DNA from: Fidelibacterota bacterium
GTDB taxonomy: Bacteria; Fidelibacterota; Marinisomatia; Marinisomatales; UBA1611
Assembly (NCBI GenBank): GCA_002708715.1
Contig: PAPB01000028.1
Location: forward strand, 1 to 64,000
Reading direction: 5' to 3'
DNA length: 64,000 nt
In this document: one piece after another, positions 28,527-38,675 of the stretch
Layout of the letters: each line of letters starts with the position of its first letter
Position numbering within the stretch: the stretch's first letter is position 1
Position numbers and translations under genes: made by a program
The notes under the pieces: model-generated
What the model was told of the DNA's origin: nothing
Seen by the model: the letters and a program-made list of their open reading frames with translations, nothing else
Databases searched by the model: none

Positions 28527-29774
28527 TTACGGTAACAGTGAATCATAGTAGTCATCAACACTGTCGTAATCCATTTTCCCAACAAAATTAGAAAATACAA
28601 AATAGCTAACTAAATAATTCATATCAGTCACCCAATTAGGTAAAAACTTTGGTTTCTGTAAAAATCCATCTTCTCTCATCCGAAGAAGTATAGGTATATC
28701 ATCAAGATCAACCTTGCCAGAAAATAACACCTCAATCGCATCTTTATTTCCTCTTAAAATAGCTGATCTAAAAAAATTATGAACCCTTACCAAACCATCC
28801 AAATACACAATATCCTTTGTAAAAGGAGCTCCTCCGCTTAATACCCCTCCTCTAAACACCCTTCTCGCATCCTCAAAGGCCTGAGTCTTCTTACCAGCCC
28901 TTTTTAAGAAAAAACGATATACCTCAATAAAATCTGCACCATCTATAGCCATTTGGATTGCTATAACTCTATCTGAGATTCTATACATTCGATTTACATC
29001 AATACAGCCCGTTATAAATTCAGAAAATACTGCAAGACCCTCTTGAGTTTTAGTGATTGAACCATATTTAGCACCAAGAATTTTTAAATCTTTTTGAAGG
29101 CGTCCATTTAAAGTGGTTGCAACATGAGTAAATGCCTCATGATTTACCAATTGCTCCACATCCTTACTTGTAAAGGTTGCACCTTTCCTTAATCGGATTC
29201 TTTTTGAACTGGCAGTGGCCTTAGCTGATAAATTGTCTTTGATCAGCACCTCTGGACTTTGGGATCCAAACACAGGAGTTATTCTTGATTCAATTTCTTT
29301 TTTAACATCAGCAATAGTAATAGTCTTACTACGTAATGACTTAGAGAAACGTTCAAAATACGAATCAATTAATGATTCAAATTGTCTTGCAAGATCAATC
29401 GTGGATGTTTTACCATCTCTTAAAAAACCGCTTGGAGAACCATATATTTTTTCAGAATTTTGAAAGAACTCTTTTGTTCCACAGGAATTTAATAGGTCAA
29501 CGCTTGACCTAATATCATTTGCTTTGGATCGTAACCAGTGATCATATGGAGTATCACCAAATACACTTTCAATACTTGTTAATTTATTTAGTATATCTCC
29601 TGAGTCAAATTTTAAATATTCTACTTTAGGAAGCTTTTCAGACTTGGTTCTAAAAAATTTAAAACGAACATTGTCTGGCCATACTAAATGACGAAGAATT
29701 TTGACTCGCCTACTTATTTCATAAAGACTAGAGGATATCTGCTTTATTCTTATTGAATCTTTTTTACTGATCAT
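28527..29774 (-). CDS. DUF1704 / QEGLA-motif putative metalloprotease
   Basis: VNHEAFTHVATTLNGR and TQEGLAVFSEF motifs. Confidence 0.85.
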   Translation of the reverse strand: MISKKDSIRIKQISSSLYEISRRVKILRHLVWPDNVRFKFFRTKSEKLPKVEYLKFDSGDILNKLTSIESVFGDTPYDHWLRSKANDIRSSVDLLNSCGTKEFFQNSEKIYGSPSGFLRDGKTSTIDLARQFESLIDSYFERFSKSLRSKTITIADVKKEIESRITPVFGSQSPEVLIKDNLSAKATASSKRIRLRKGATFTSKDVEQLVNHEAFTHVATTLNGRLQKDLKILGAKYGSITKTQEGLAVFSEFITGCIDVNRMYRISDRVIAIQMAIDGADFIEVYRFFLKRAGKKTQAFEDARRVFRGGVLSGGAPFTKDIVYLDGLVRVHNFFRSAILRGNKDAIEVLFSGKVDLDDIPILLRMREDGFLQKPKFLPNWVTDMNYLVSYFVFSNFVGKMDYDSVDDYYDSLLP

Positions 29775-29784
29775 GCAATTAAGA

Positions 29785-31086
29785 TTATACTATTTTACCA
29801 ATCAATTCATATTCATTTGCGTCCTGTATTTTCACATTAGCAAAGGTTCCAACATCAGCCTTACCCTTGACATGGACAATATTATCAATCTCTGGCGAAT
29901 CAAATTCAGTCCTTCCTACGCTTATATTTTCGCTGCCTTTATCAATAATAACCTTTAAAACTTTACCAATAAAAGACTCATTCTTTTCCAGACTAATATC
30001 TTGCTGAATATCCTGGAGTAGATTCTTTCTTTGATCTTTTGTTTTACGATCTACATCATCCTTTAGATTTGCAGCTTCTGTTCCTTCCTCTTCGGAATAT
30101 GTAAAGATACCTAAACGATCAAACCTTACTTCTTCAATAAAGTTTCGAACAGATTCGAAGTGATCGTCTGTCTCACCTGGATAACCAACAATGAGAGTGG
30201 TTCTCAGTGCTATATCTGGAACTGCCTCTCTCAACCTTGAAATACGATTACGAATACCATCTCGTCCGAGTCCTCTTTTCATAGACTTAAGTATATCATC
30301 CGCTGCGTGCTGGATAGGCATATCAATGTAATGACAAACTTTATCACACTCAGCTATTGAATCAATTATTCTCTGAGAGAGATGAGCGGGATGTGCATAG
30401 TGGATTCTTATCCATTCAATATCCTTTATCGTATTTAATTCTTTTATTAAATCACTGAGATATACCTTCGTATCTAGATCCCACCCATATGAGGTGCTAT
30501 CCTGAGCAATGACGAGTAGTTCTTTTGTTCCATTTTTTGCTAGTTGCTCTGCCTCTTGCATAATTGCTGGGATAGTACGACTTTTTTGAAGACCTCTCAT
30601 TAGTGGGATACTACAAAAAGTACAACCATTATCACATCCTTCTGCAATTTTTAAGTAAGCGTAATGCTTAGGAGTCATTAACGATCGAAAAAATAACGGA
30701 TCATCTCTTGAAAATTCTTTTCCTGTTAAGAATGAGACGATCTGCTGGTGATCATTGCTACCAAAAATTTGATCTATTTCAGGAATTTCTTCTTTTATTT
30801 GGTTTGGATACCTCTCTGATAAACATCCCATAACAACCAATTCTTTTAGATTCCCAGTTTTTTTTAATTCAGCTGCCTCTAAAATAGTATTTACAGATTC
30901 CTCCCGAGCAATATCAAGAAATCCACAAGTATTAACAATGATAGTCTCTGCATCCTCTGGGTATTTTGCAATATCGATATTAGTTTGTTTGAGACCACCT
31001 AATAAGATCTCCGAGTCTACAAGGTTTTTTGCACAGCCCAGACTAATAATATTTACTTGCTTTTTATTTATTATTCTATTTTTCAC
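29785..31086 (-). CDS. rimO: Ribosomal protein S12 methylthiotransferase RimO
   Basis: ISLGCAKNLVDSE, radical SAM motif GCDNGCTFCSIP, TLIVGYPGETDDHF, C-terminal TRAM. Confidence 0.94.
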   Translation of the reverse strand: MKNRIINKKQVNIISLGCAKNLVDSEILLGGLKQTNIDIAKYPEDAETIIVNTCGFLDIAREESVNTILEAAELKKTGNLKELVVMGCLSERYPNQIKEEIPEIDQIFGSNDHQQIVSFLTGKEFSRDDPLFFRSLMTPKHYAYLKIAEGCDNGCTFCSIPLMRGLQKSRTIPAIMQEAEQLAKNGTKELLVIAQDSTSYGWDLDTKVYLSDLIKELNTIKDIEWIRIHYAHPAHLSQRIIDSIAECDKVCHYIDMPIQHAADDILKSMKRGLGRDGIRNRISRLREAVPDIALRTTLIVGYPGETDDHFESVRNFIEEVRFDRLGIFTYSEEEGTEAANLKDDVDRKTKDQRKNLLQDIQQDISLEKNESFIGKVLKVIIDKGSENISVGRTEFDSPEIDNIVHVKGKADVGTFANVKIQDANEYELIGKIV

Positions 31087-31088
31087 AG

Positions 31089-31994
31089 TTAATTATTTGT
31101 TAACAAATTATCAATATATTGAATTGAATTAAAAACAGCTAAGTCTTCAATAGTTTCTCCAGTTCCAATAAAATTAACTGGAATACGTAAATCATCATAT
31201 AGAGGGAAAACAATCCCTCCCTTAGCAGTTCCATCTAATTTTGTAATAATAGCTCCATTAATATCTATATATTCATTGAATTCTTTTGCCTGCACAAGAG
31301 AATTTTGTCCAAGACTCGCATCTATAGTAATAAGTGAAATTTTTGAAAAAACGGAAAACCTATTAGTAATCACTCTATTAATTTTATCTAATTCTCTCAT
31401 CAAATTAGAACTAGTATGTAATCTTCCAGCTGTATCAATAATAACTAAATCACTTTCATGCGCGATAGCAGACTCCAAACCATTAAATACAACAGATGCT
31501 GGTTCAGATGTCTCTTCATTACAAACAAGCTTACATCCAACTCGTTCACTCCATATTTTGATCTGATCCACAGCAGCTGCGCGATAGGTATCTGCAGCAA
31601 CCAATGTAATTTTATAGCCTAATTTTTTATAATAATAAGCAAGCTTCGCCGAAGTTGTAGTTTTCCCACTACCATTAACTCCAACAACTAATAATACAGT
31701 TTTTTCATTATTTAAATCTAATTCAGAATTCTCGGGTAACATTTTTAATAAAGAAGATCGGATAGCTTCACCCATATCTGTTTTATCATAAATTTTGGAT
31801 TGAATTATATCTATAATATTTTCAGCTATATCATAACCAATATCAGTTTCTATCAAAAGTTCTTCAATAGTGTCCAATTCATCTTGAGAAATATTATCTT
31901 TTTTAGATAAAAAATTAAAAATTTGTAAAAAATTCGTTCTTGATCTGTTAAGTGCGCTAAAAATACTTTTAATCATGATGAGAACGAATTGCAA
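31089..31994 (-). CDS. ftsY: Signal recognition particle receptor FtsY
   Basis: VVGVNGSGKTTTSAKLAYY, VAADTYRAAAVDQ, VIIDTAGRLHTSSNLM, TKLDGTAKGG. Confidence 0.95.
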   Translation of the reverse strand: MQFVLIMIKSIFSALNRSRTNFLQIFNFLSKKDNISQDELDTIEELLIETDIGYDIAENIIDIIQSKIYDKTDMGEAIRSSLLKMLPENSELDLNNEKTVLLVVGVNGSGKTTTSAKLAYYYKKLGYKITLVAADTYRAAAVDQIKIWSERVGCKLVCNEETSEPASVVFNGLESAIAHESDLVIIDTAGRLHTSSNLMRELDKINRVITNRFSVFSKISLITIDASLGQNSLVQAKEFNEYIDINGAIITKLDGTAKGGIVFPLYDDLRIPVNFIGTGETIEDLAVFNSIQYIDNLLTNN

Positions 31995-32556
31995 TAATAA
32001 ATTGTTTTAGATATTGAGCCATACTAATTATAAGCAATAATGTAGCAACATATATCGAGGTCATTTTTAACCATGGGAGAGCACTAAAATCAAATATATG
32101 AAGGAATATTCCTAATGTACTAATTCCTGTCGCCCACTTACCCCACCAATTAGCATGCAAAATCATATATCCATAATTAATGCAATAGATAGCAAACCCA
32201 GCTATGATTACATGCCTTAACAAATAAAAGGAGAAAAACCATATAGGGAACTGATTTGTACCTACCAGATAGACAAGTATCGAAATAATAACAATAAAAT
32301 CAGCAGCAGGATCAAGCCACTTTCCAAAATGTGTTACAGCCTTAGCTCGCCTAGCAAAATAGCCATCTAAAGCATCTGAAAGAATAGCAATTAATATGAA
32401 AATACCTGTAGTCCAATTCCATAATGGATAAGCCATCGAATAAATAATTGGGATTGTTAAGAATGCTCTAAATAAACTTATAAAATTTGCCAAAGTTAAA
32501 ACTCGGGTCGGATCATTTATTATTCTATCTTTTAATTTGATTTTTTGCTTTGCCAT
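31969..32556 (-). CDS. pgsA: CDP-alcohol phosphatidyltransferase (PgsA-like)
   Basis: CDP-OH-P motif SDALDGYFARRAKAVTHFGKWLDPAAD; TLANFISLFRAFLTIPI. Confidence 0.88.
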   Translation of the reverse strand: MAKQKIKLKDRIINDPTRVLTLANFISLFRAFLTIPIIYSMAYPLWNWTTGIFILIAILSDALDGYFARRAKAVTHFGKWLDPAADFIVIISILVYLVGTNQFPIWFFSFYLLRHVIIAGFAIYCINYGYMILHANWWGKWATGISTLGIFLHIFDFSALPWLKMTSIYVATLLLIISMAQYLKQFIIAIRSHHD

Positions 32557-32557
32557 A

Positions 32558-33841
32558 TTAATCAGCTATTAATGCATCAATAATTTTTTCAGTTGAACCT
32601 ATATTTTTTAAAATAACTTCACTTGAAGCAGAACTTGAATTCTCAAATAAAACTTTATTATTAAATAATTCCATGAGTGTAGTTTCAAATTTTATACTAT
32701 TGTATACGCAGAATCCGCCTCCTAATTCAAGCATTTGTTTTGCCTCATCAAAATCTTCATACCTTGGACCAAATATTACTGGTAATCCAGCAATAGCAGG
32801 CTCCATAATATTATGTATACCTGTTGAAAATCCACCTCCAATATAGGCAACCTGACCGTACCAATACAGACTTGACAATAATCCTATTTTACTAACAATA
32901 ATAATATTTTTATTTGAGGAAGTGATATCAATCAAATCTGCAAATACAGTTGATTCATATCCTAAACTCAAATACTTAGATTGAATTCTTGCAATATTTT
33001 TTTGGTTAGGCTCATGAGGAGCATGCAAAATTTTAAGGTCTGGTACTTTTTTGAGTAGATTAACTAAACCTGGTATTATTTGTTGATCATCTTCAAAATG
33101 AGAGCTTCCAATAATAATATATTTATCTCTATCTGATAATATCTTACGATCTTCAGGAATAAAATTTTTAGATGTTTTATATACCGTATCATATCTTGGG
33201 TTACCTAAGGCTAAAACATTAGGGATGACCACATCACCAAGAATATCTGTATATAATACCTTATCTTTTTCAGTAATCGTATATATACTATTAAATGATC
33301 TATACAGTGATCGAAAAAAATTTTTAACTATTGGAATATTTTTTATAGAATTTTCTTTAGCCTTTGCGGCAACAATACTTAAATCAATATTTTTAGATTT
33401 AGACATCCATAAAAGATTGGGCCATAAATCATATGAAGCAAAAATTATTTTTTTAGGTTGCACATATTTTAATGCTCTTCGAATAATCCAAGGAAAATCA
33501 AAAGGTAAATAAAATTTTAAATTAATAGCATCACTAGCTGCATTATCCATACCTGAGGGTGAAGAGAAACTTAGTATATTAATATATTGCTTCTTCCTTT
33601 CTTTACACCCTTCAATAATAGGTTTTATTTGATAAAATTCACCTAAACTTGCAGCATGGTACCAGTAAACCTTTCTATCTGTATTATGAACTTTAAAATA
33701 TTCTTTTAAAATATTAATGGAATTAAACCTCCCAATCATTCCTTGTCTTAACTTATTTTGAAATATTGCAAGAAAAGAGCATATAAGAAAAAGTGATGGG
33801 TAAAAAAGGCCGTTATATAATAAATACCAAAATATTCTCAT
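32558..33841 (-). CDS. kdtA: 3-deoxy-D-manno-octulosonic acid (Kdo) transferase
   Basis: WYHAASLGEFYQIKPII; KIIFASYDLWPNLLWMSKSKNI; YIGGGFSTGIHNIMEPAIAGLPVIFGPRYEDFDEA. Confidence 0.92.
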   Translation of the reverse strand: MRIFWYLLYNGLFYPSLFLICSFLAIFQNKLRQGMIGRFNSINILKEYFKVHNTDRKVYWYHAASLGEFYQIKPIIEGCKERKKQYINILSFSSPSGMDNAASDAINLKFYLPFDFPWIIRRALKYVQPKKIIFASYDLWPNLLWMSKSKNIDLSIVAAKAKENSIKNIPIVKNFFRSLYRSFNSIYTITEKDKVLYTDILGDVVIPNVLALGNPRYDTVYKTSKNFIPEDRKILSDRDKYIIIGSSHFEDDQQIIPGLVNLLKKVPDLKILHAPHEPNQKNIARIQSKYLSLGYESTVFADLIDITSSNKNIIIVSKIGLLSSLYWYGQVAYIGGGFSTGIHNIMEPAIAGLPVIFGPRYEDFDEAKQMLELGGGFCVYNSIKFETTLMELFNNKVLFENSSSASSEVILKNIGSTEKIIDALIAD

Positions 33842-34845
33842 TATAATTCTGCTTTCAATATACTTTCTATTACATCTGATGGTTTAATTAAATCCATACA
33901 TAGTTGCGTTTTCCTATAGCAAGGAAATTTCCCATTTTGAGAACACGGCCTACACCAAATATCTTTTTCAATTTCAATTGAATTATCTAAATGAACTCCA
34001 GCACCAGTTTGCCTTGATGTTGGGCCTAAGATCATTGACACGCTTTTACCCAATGCTTCGGCTGCATGTAAAAGTCCAGTATCACTTCCAATAATATATT
34101 CAGCATTAGAAAGAATAGCTAACGCAAGCCTTAAATCTGTTTTGCCAATAAGATTTATTGATTTGTCTACTTCTAATGAAATATCTTCACAAATTTTATC
34201 TGTTTTTGAACCAATAAGTACACATGGTAAATCTATTTGATTTAATGTCTCAATATAATTACTAACAGACCATTGCTTCTGCTTCCAGGCAGCACCAGGC
34301 ACTACCGCAATGAATTGGTCAAAAACACCTTTTGATATAAGCATACTTTTTGCCATAGCTTTTTCATGTTGACTTACAAAAAGAGAAGTTGGTGGTATCT
34401 TATCTCCAACTTTCCAAATTGCACCGATATGTTCATGAAACATTTTTAATGAAGAGAAAGAAGAATTAAATCTATTAAAATGAAAAAAAAATAATAAAAA
34501 TCTATTTATGCGGGGTTTTTTTATTTTATAATTAGTCCCTTTACTTCTTAATAATAAAATATTAGATCGAATAGAATTATGTAAATCAAAAATAAAACTA
34601 TATTCTTTTTTCTCTATATATTCACATAAATCCCATATCTCTTTTAGAGTTTTTTTTCTTTTAATTGATAATAAAAAGTCAATATCAGGATGTAATTCTA
34701 AAATAGGAGCATAATCATCGAGGGTTAAAAATGTAATTTGGGCATCTGGATATGCATTACGTATTGTTTTAAGAGGAGAGGTTGATTGTACAATATCACC
34801 AATTGAACTAAATCTGACAACTAAGACTTTTTGATCAAATTTCAT
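33841..34845 (-). CDS. Glycosyltransferase family 9 (heptosyltransferase)
   Basis: VLVVRFSSIGDIVQSTSPL; VVPGAAWKQKQWS; YIIGSDTGLLHAAEALGKSVSMILGPT. Confidence 0.93.
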   Translation of the reverse strand: MKFDQKVLVVRFSSIGDIVQSTSPLKTIRNAYPDAQITFLTLDDYAPILELHPDIDFLLSIKRKKTLKEIWDLCEYIEKKEYSFIFDLHNSIRSNILLLRSKGTNYKIKKPRINRFLLFFFHFNRFNSSFSSLKMFHEHIGAIWKVGDKIPPTSLFVSQHEKAMAKSMLISKGVFDQFIAVVPGAAWKQKQWSVSNYIETLNQIDLPCVLIGSKTDKICEDISLEVDKSINLIGKTDLRLALAILSNAEYIIGSDTGLLHAAEALGKSVSMILGPTSRQTGAGVHLDNSIEIEKDIWCRPCSQNGKFPCYRKTQLCMDLIKPSDVIESILKAEL

Positions 34846-34850
34846 TAGAA

Positions 34851-35843
34851 CTATTTAACTCGTGAAACATTAAAAGTGATAATTTTTATTAATGAATCTT
34901 TTATTATTGAATCTGGATAATGTGATATTGCATCTTTAGCTAGTTCAGAATATTCATTCATTTTTTTTATAGAATATTCTATACCTCCAGCATCCGTTAC
35001 CAGACCAAGAATGTCTGATAAATTTTTCTTATTCTTTCTTTTTATACTTAATAGTTTATTTAATTGACGTTTCTCACTTCTAGACATGTTTGCTTCGGCA
35101 TATATTATAGGTAACGTAATCATATTACTTTTTACATCATTATTACCATTTTTACCTGTATCGTTTTCACTTCCAACTATATCAAATAAATCATCTTTAA
35201 TTTGAAATGCAATGCCCAGATTATATCCAAAATTATAAGTTGATTTTATATCAATATTATTTTTTGTTGTGGTAATTGCACCTAATTCACAACTTGTAGC
35301 AATAAGAGAAGCAGTCTTTTGACTAATCATATCAAAATAAGTATCCTCATCCATCGATCTTGTAATACTTTTTTCAATTTGTAGAATTTCACCAGCGCTC
35401 AATTTTTCAGCAGTTATTGAGATCCTCTCTAAGGCTTCAAAATCTTTCAATCGTATCATATTAATTAAAGCTTTACTCAATAAAAAATCTCCCATTAAAA
35501 CAGATAATTTGTTTTTCCACACAAAATTTAATGAAGGCATTCCTCTTCTCAAGGTTGCTTCATCAACAACGTCATCATGAATTAAAGTAGCTACATGTAA
35601 TAATTCCATCATAGCTGCCGCTCTATATGTATTAATTGTAGGTTCACCACATAGCCTTGCAGAAAGAATTGTAAGAGATGGTCTAATATTTTTACCTCTA
35701 TTTCGAATCATATATTTTGCAATAGAGTTTATCAAACGAACGTCTGACTTGATTGCTCTGTCATACTCTATTTCAAAAGTACTTAGATCATCCATTATTG
35801 GAGACATTATCTCTTGTAGATAATCTTTTCGTTTATTTATCAT
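34851..35843 (-). CDS. ispB: Polyprenyl synthetase (octaprenyl/heptaprenyl diphosphate synthase type)
   Basis: LIHDDVVDEATLRRGMPS and FQIKDDLFDIVG Asp-rich motifs. Confidence 0.9.
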   Translation of the reverse strand: MINKRKDYLQEIMSPIMDDLSTFEIEYDRAIKSDVRLINSIAKYMIRNRGKNIRPSLTILSARLCGEPTINTYRAAAMMELLHVATLIHDDVVDEATLRRGMPSLNFVWKNKLSVLMGDFLLSKALINMIRLKDFEALERISITAEKLSAGEILQIEKSITRSMDEDTYFDMISQKTASLIATSCELGAITTTKNNIDIKSTYNFGYNLGIAFQIKDDLFDIVGSENDTGKNGNNDVKSNMITLPIIYAEANMSRSEKRQLNKLLSIKRKNKKNLSDILGLVTDAGGIEYSIKKMNEYSELAKDAISHYPDSIIKDSLIKIITFNVSRVK

Positions 35844-35878
35844 TTTTAAAACTACTTTTTAATAGTTATTCAATTCAA

Positions 35879-36607
35879 TTACGTTCTTTTTCTATTTACA
35901 ATCCATGAAACACCAATACTTGCTTCATAAAGTAAAGCTAATGGAAAAGACATAATCAACATAGATACTGGATCAGGAGGAGTTATAAATGAAGAGACTA
36001 CTAATATTGCTATAATTGAATGTCGTCTATAATGTCTCATGAAAGCTGGTGTTAGAATACCAATAGAAGATAAAATAAGTGATATCACAGGAAGCTGAAA
36101 AATGATACCAGCTCCTAATAACAACCAAGTTAAAAAACTAAAATAATATTGTATTGAAAAATTATTTTGAACATCGGGATTGCCAATGCCACTAAAAAAT
36201 TCCAAAGAATAGGGGACAATAACAAAATATCCAAAAAGTACTCCCCCAACAAAAGATGTAAATCCAAAGAATACTACTGGAAAAACAAATCTTTTTTCAT
36301 TAGCTAAAAGCCCAGGAGCAATAAACTTCCATGTTTGATAGATTAGATAAGGTAATGAAATAATAAATCCTGAAATAAAAGAAATAAACCATTTAATTAA
36401 AAACATACCTTGAACTGTTAACACCTGAAGTTTAATAGGATGGGTGGTTATTTTTGTTGGGTTCAATAAAATATTTAAGATTATATCAATATTACTAAAT
36501 GAAATAATCGATCCTATTGCAATCGCTATGAGAGACCTTACCAGCCTCCATCTGAGTTCCTCTAGATGGTCTAAAAAACCCATATCTTGATTATTTTTTT
36601 TTAACAA
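35879..36607 (-). CDS. tatC: Sec-independent protein translocase TatC
   Basis: GFLDHLEELRWRLVRSL; multi-TM; FITPPDPVSMLIMSFPLALLYE. Confidence 0.95.
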   Translation of the reverse strand: MLKKNNQDMGFLDHLEELRWRLVRSLIAIAIGSIISFSNIDIILNILLNPTKITTHPIKLQVLTVQGMFLIKWFISFISGFIISLPYLIYQTWKFIAPGLLANEKRFVFPVVFFGFTSFVGGVLFGYFVIVPYSLEFFSGIGNPDVQNNFSIQYYFSFLTWLLLGAGIIFQLPVISLILSSIGILTPAFMRHYRRHSIIAILVVSSFITPPDPVSMLIMSFPLALLYEASIGVSWIVNRKRT

Positions 36608-36609
36608 TC

Positions 36610-37545
36610 TTATTGCTTTTCCAGAAGTTGTTTTGCCATTAGATGGGGTGGCAATACAATCTTATCTAATGATTTTGTAGCTTGATTAAGTTGATTAATT
36701 TTATCAGTGTTCCAAAAAGAATTTTCTAAGTTAAGCCTTATAAGGCTTAGTACCCTTTCTTTGTATCTGTGAAGACGACGATATTCTAAACTACCATTAA
36801 TGCTCATGGATTTTAATAAGTTTTGAATCCCTACAAAAAGTTCTATCACACCATCCTTTTTTGTTGCAATAGTGTTAAAAACTGGCGGCTCAACATTATC
36901 TGCTTTTTTTACAGTATGTAAAATATTTTTTAGAATCGTAGCAATTCGATTTGCGCCATTTCTATCTGATTTATTAATTACAAATAAATCTGCAATTTCC
37001 AATAGGCCTGCTTTCATAAGTTGTATTTCGTCTCCTGACTCTGGTACGAGAATAACAATACAAATATCAGCTACATTCATAATATCATGCTCGCCTTGTC
37101 CTACACCAACAGTCTCATAAAAAATAATATCCTTACCACTCGCGGCTAACACATCTCCAATTTCTTGAGCCTTATTGGAAAGCCCACCCAAATTACAATG
37201 ATTACCCACACTACGGAGGAACACACGATCATCCCAAGAATATTGATTCATCCTTACTCTATCGCCAAGTAATGCACCACCAGTAAATGGACTTGTAGGA
37301 TCTACAGCCACGACTCCTACAGTTTTATTATTTGCTAAATAAGTCTCAATTAAAGCATTTGTTAAAGTACTTTTTCCTGCACCTGGTGGTCCGGTAATAC
37401 CAATACGTATAGCATTGGAAGCATTTGCATGTACCTCACTTAAAAATGGTTCAGGAGGAGTTTGGTGATTTTCAATAAGCGTTATAGCTCTTGAAATCGA
37501 TCCATGGTTATTATCTAAAATACCATGGATAAGACTCTGAGGCAT
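36610..37545 (-). CDS. meaB: Methylmalonyl-CoA mutase-associated GTPase MeaB
   Basis: IGITGPPGAGKSTLTNALI, VAVDPTSPFTGGALLGDRVRM, ETVGVGQ, INKSDRNGA. Confidence 0.94.
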   Translation of the reverse strand: MPQSLIHGILDNNHGSISRAITLIENHQTPPEPFLSEVHANASNAIRIGITGPPGAGKSTLTNALIETYLANNKTVGVVAVDPTSPFTGGALLGDRVRMNQYSWDDRVFLRSVGNHCNLGGLSNKAQEIGDVLAASGKDIIFYETVGVGQGEHDIMNVADICIVILVPESGDEIQLMKAGLLEIADLFVINKSDRNGANRIATILKNILHTVKKADNVEPPVFNTIATKKDGVIELFVGIQNLLKSMSINGSLEYRRLHRYKERVLSLIRLNLENSFWNTDKINQLNQATKSLDKIVLPPHLMAKQLLEKQ

Positions 37546-38229
37546 CTATGAATCAAACTCCTTAATAAAATTTTTATAATCTAAGATTATTAGTTCTCTA
37601 CCATGACGTTCAATATATTTTTCTTCTGCTAGTAGCCCCATAGCTCTAGATACTGTTTCTCGTGATGTGCCTGCCATATTTGCAATATCTTGTTGTATTG
37701 GTACTTTAGGTACAGTTACCTTGCCATTCCTAATCATTCCCTGTTCATCTGCAAAACGTATAATGCATAGGGCGATCCTTTTTTCTGCATCACTAAGTGA
37801 AAGACTTACTATTTGTCTATCACTTTTTCTCAATCTGGATGTCATTTCTTTCAATAGCTGAATAGCAATCTGAGGATAATTATGCAATACTTCTAAAAAG
37901 TCATGACGATTAAGTATAAGAACCTCAGTTTTTTCTAAAGCAATTACATTTGCAGATCTAGCCTCACCATCAAGCAAGGACATTTCTCCAAAAAAATCTC
38001 CAGCATTTAACATTGCGAGGATAACTTCTCTTCCATCCTTACTTAATCTTGTAATTTTAACACTTCCTTCAACTACAAAAAATAAATTTTCGCCTTCAGA
38101 TTCTTCTAAAAATATTAAATTACCATTCTCAAACTTTTTAGAGATCATTTTATCGGCAATATACCCTAACTCTTCATCCTTTAAATCCCAAAAAAGTGAT
38201 ACAGCTTTTAATAGTTCTGTCTTGTTCAT
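37546..38229 (-). CDS. Crp/Fnr-family transcriptional regulator
   Basis: Cyclic-nucleotide-binding fold (GDFFGEMSLLDGEARSANVIALE) and HTH (IQQDIANMAGTSRETVSRAMGLL). Confidence 0.93.
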   Translation of the reverse strand: MNKTELLKAVSLFWDLKDEELGYIADKMISKKFENGNLIFLEESEGENLFFVVEGSVKITRLSKDGREVILAMLNAGDFFGEMSLLDGEARSANVIALEKTEVLILNRHDFLEVLHNYPQIAIQLLKEMTSRLRKSDRQIVSLSLSDAEKRIALCIIRFADEQGMIRNGKVTVPKVPIQQDIANMAGTSRETVSRAMGLLAEEKYIERHGRELIILDYKNFIKEFDS

Positions 38230-38352
38230 GTTCTAAAGATACCAATCATATATATATAATCAAATTTTTTAACGAATTATTAAACTAATTATATATTACA
38301 CTGAATCATATATAAATTCATAGTAATTTGATTATAAAAGTAAAAAGGATCA

Positions 38353-38382
38353 TTGACAGGGGAATTATTACAAGTGTAATAT
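38353..38382 (+). promoter_or_regulatory. Putative sigma-70 promoter of rpsT
   Basis: TTGACA (38353-38358), 18-nt spacer, TAATAT (38377-38382), about 30 nt upstream of the rpsT ATG. Confidence 0.55.
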
Positions 38383-38412
38383 TGCCAGCTTTAATACAAA
38401 GGAAAACTTTTA

Positions 38413-38667
38413 ATGGATAGACATCCTCAACAACTAAAAAGAGAAAGACAAGATAAAAAGAGACGTGCTAGAAACGTAGATAGTCTTTCTAGATTGCGCA
38501 CACATATTAAAAAAGTCTTAGAATCTAGCTCAAAATCTGATGCTGAAAAAATCTACAGAACTACAGTTAGTATAATTGATAAAGCTGTAAGTAAAAATTT
38601 AATTCATAGCAAAACGGGTGCTCGAAGAAAAGCTCAGATTACCCGTCATATGAATTCTTTAGATTAG
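38413..38667 (+). CDS. rpsT: 30S ribosomal protein S20
   Basis: MDRHPQQLKRERQDKKRRARN...RTHIKKVL...KNLIHSKTGARRKAQITRHMNSL. Confidence 0.95.
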   Translation: MDRHPQQLKRERQDKKRRARNVDSLSRLRTHIKKVLESSSKSDAEKIYRTTVSIIDKAVSKNLIHSKTGARRKAQITRHMNSLD

Positions 38668-38675
38668 AATAATAT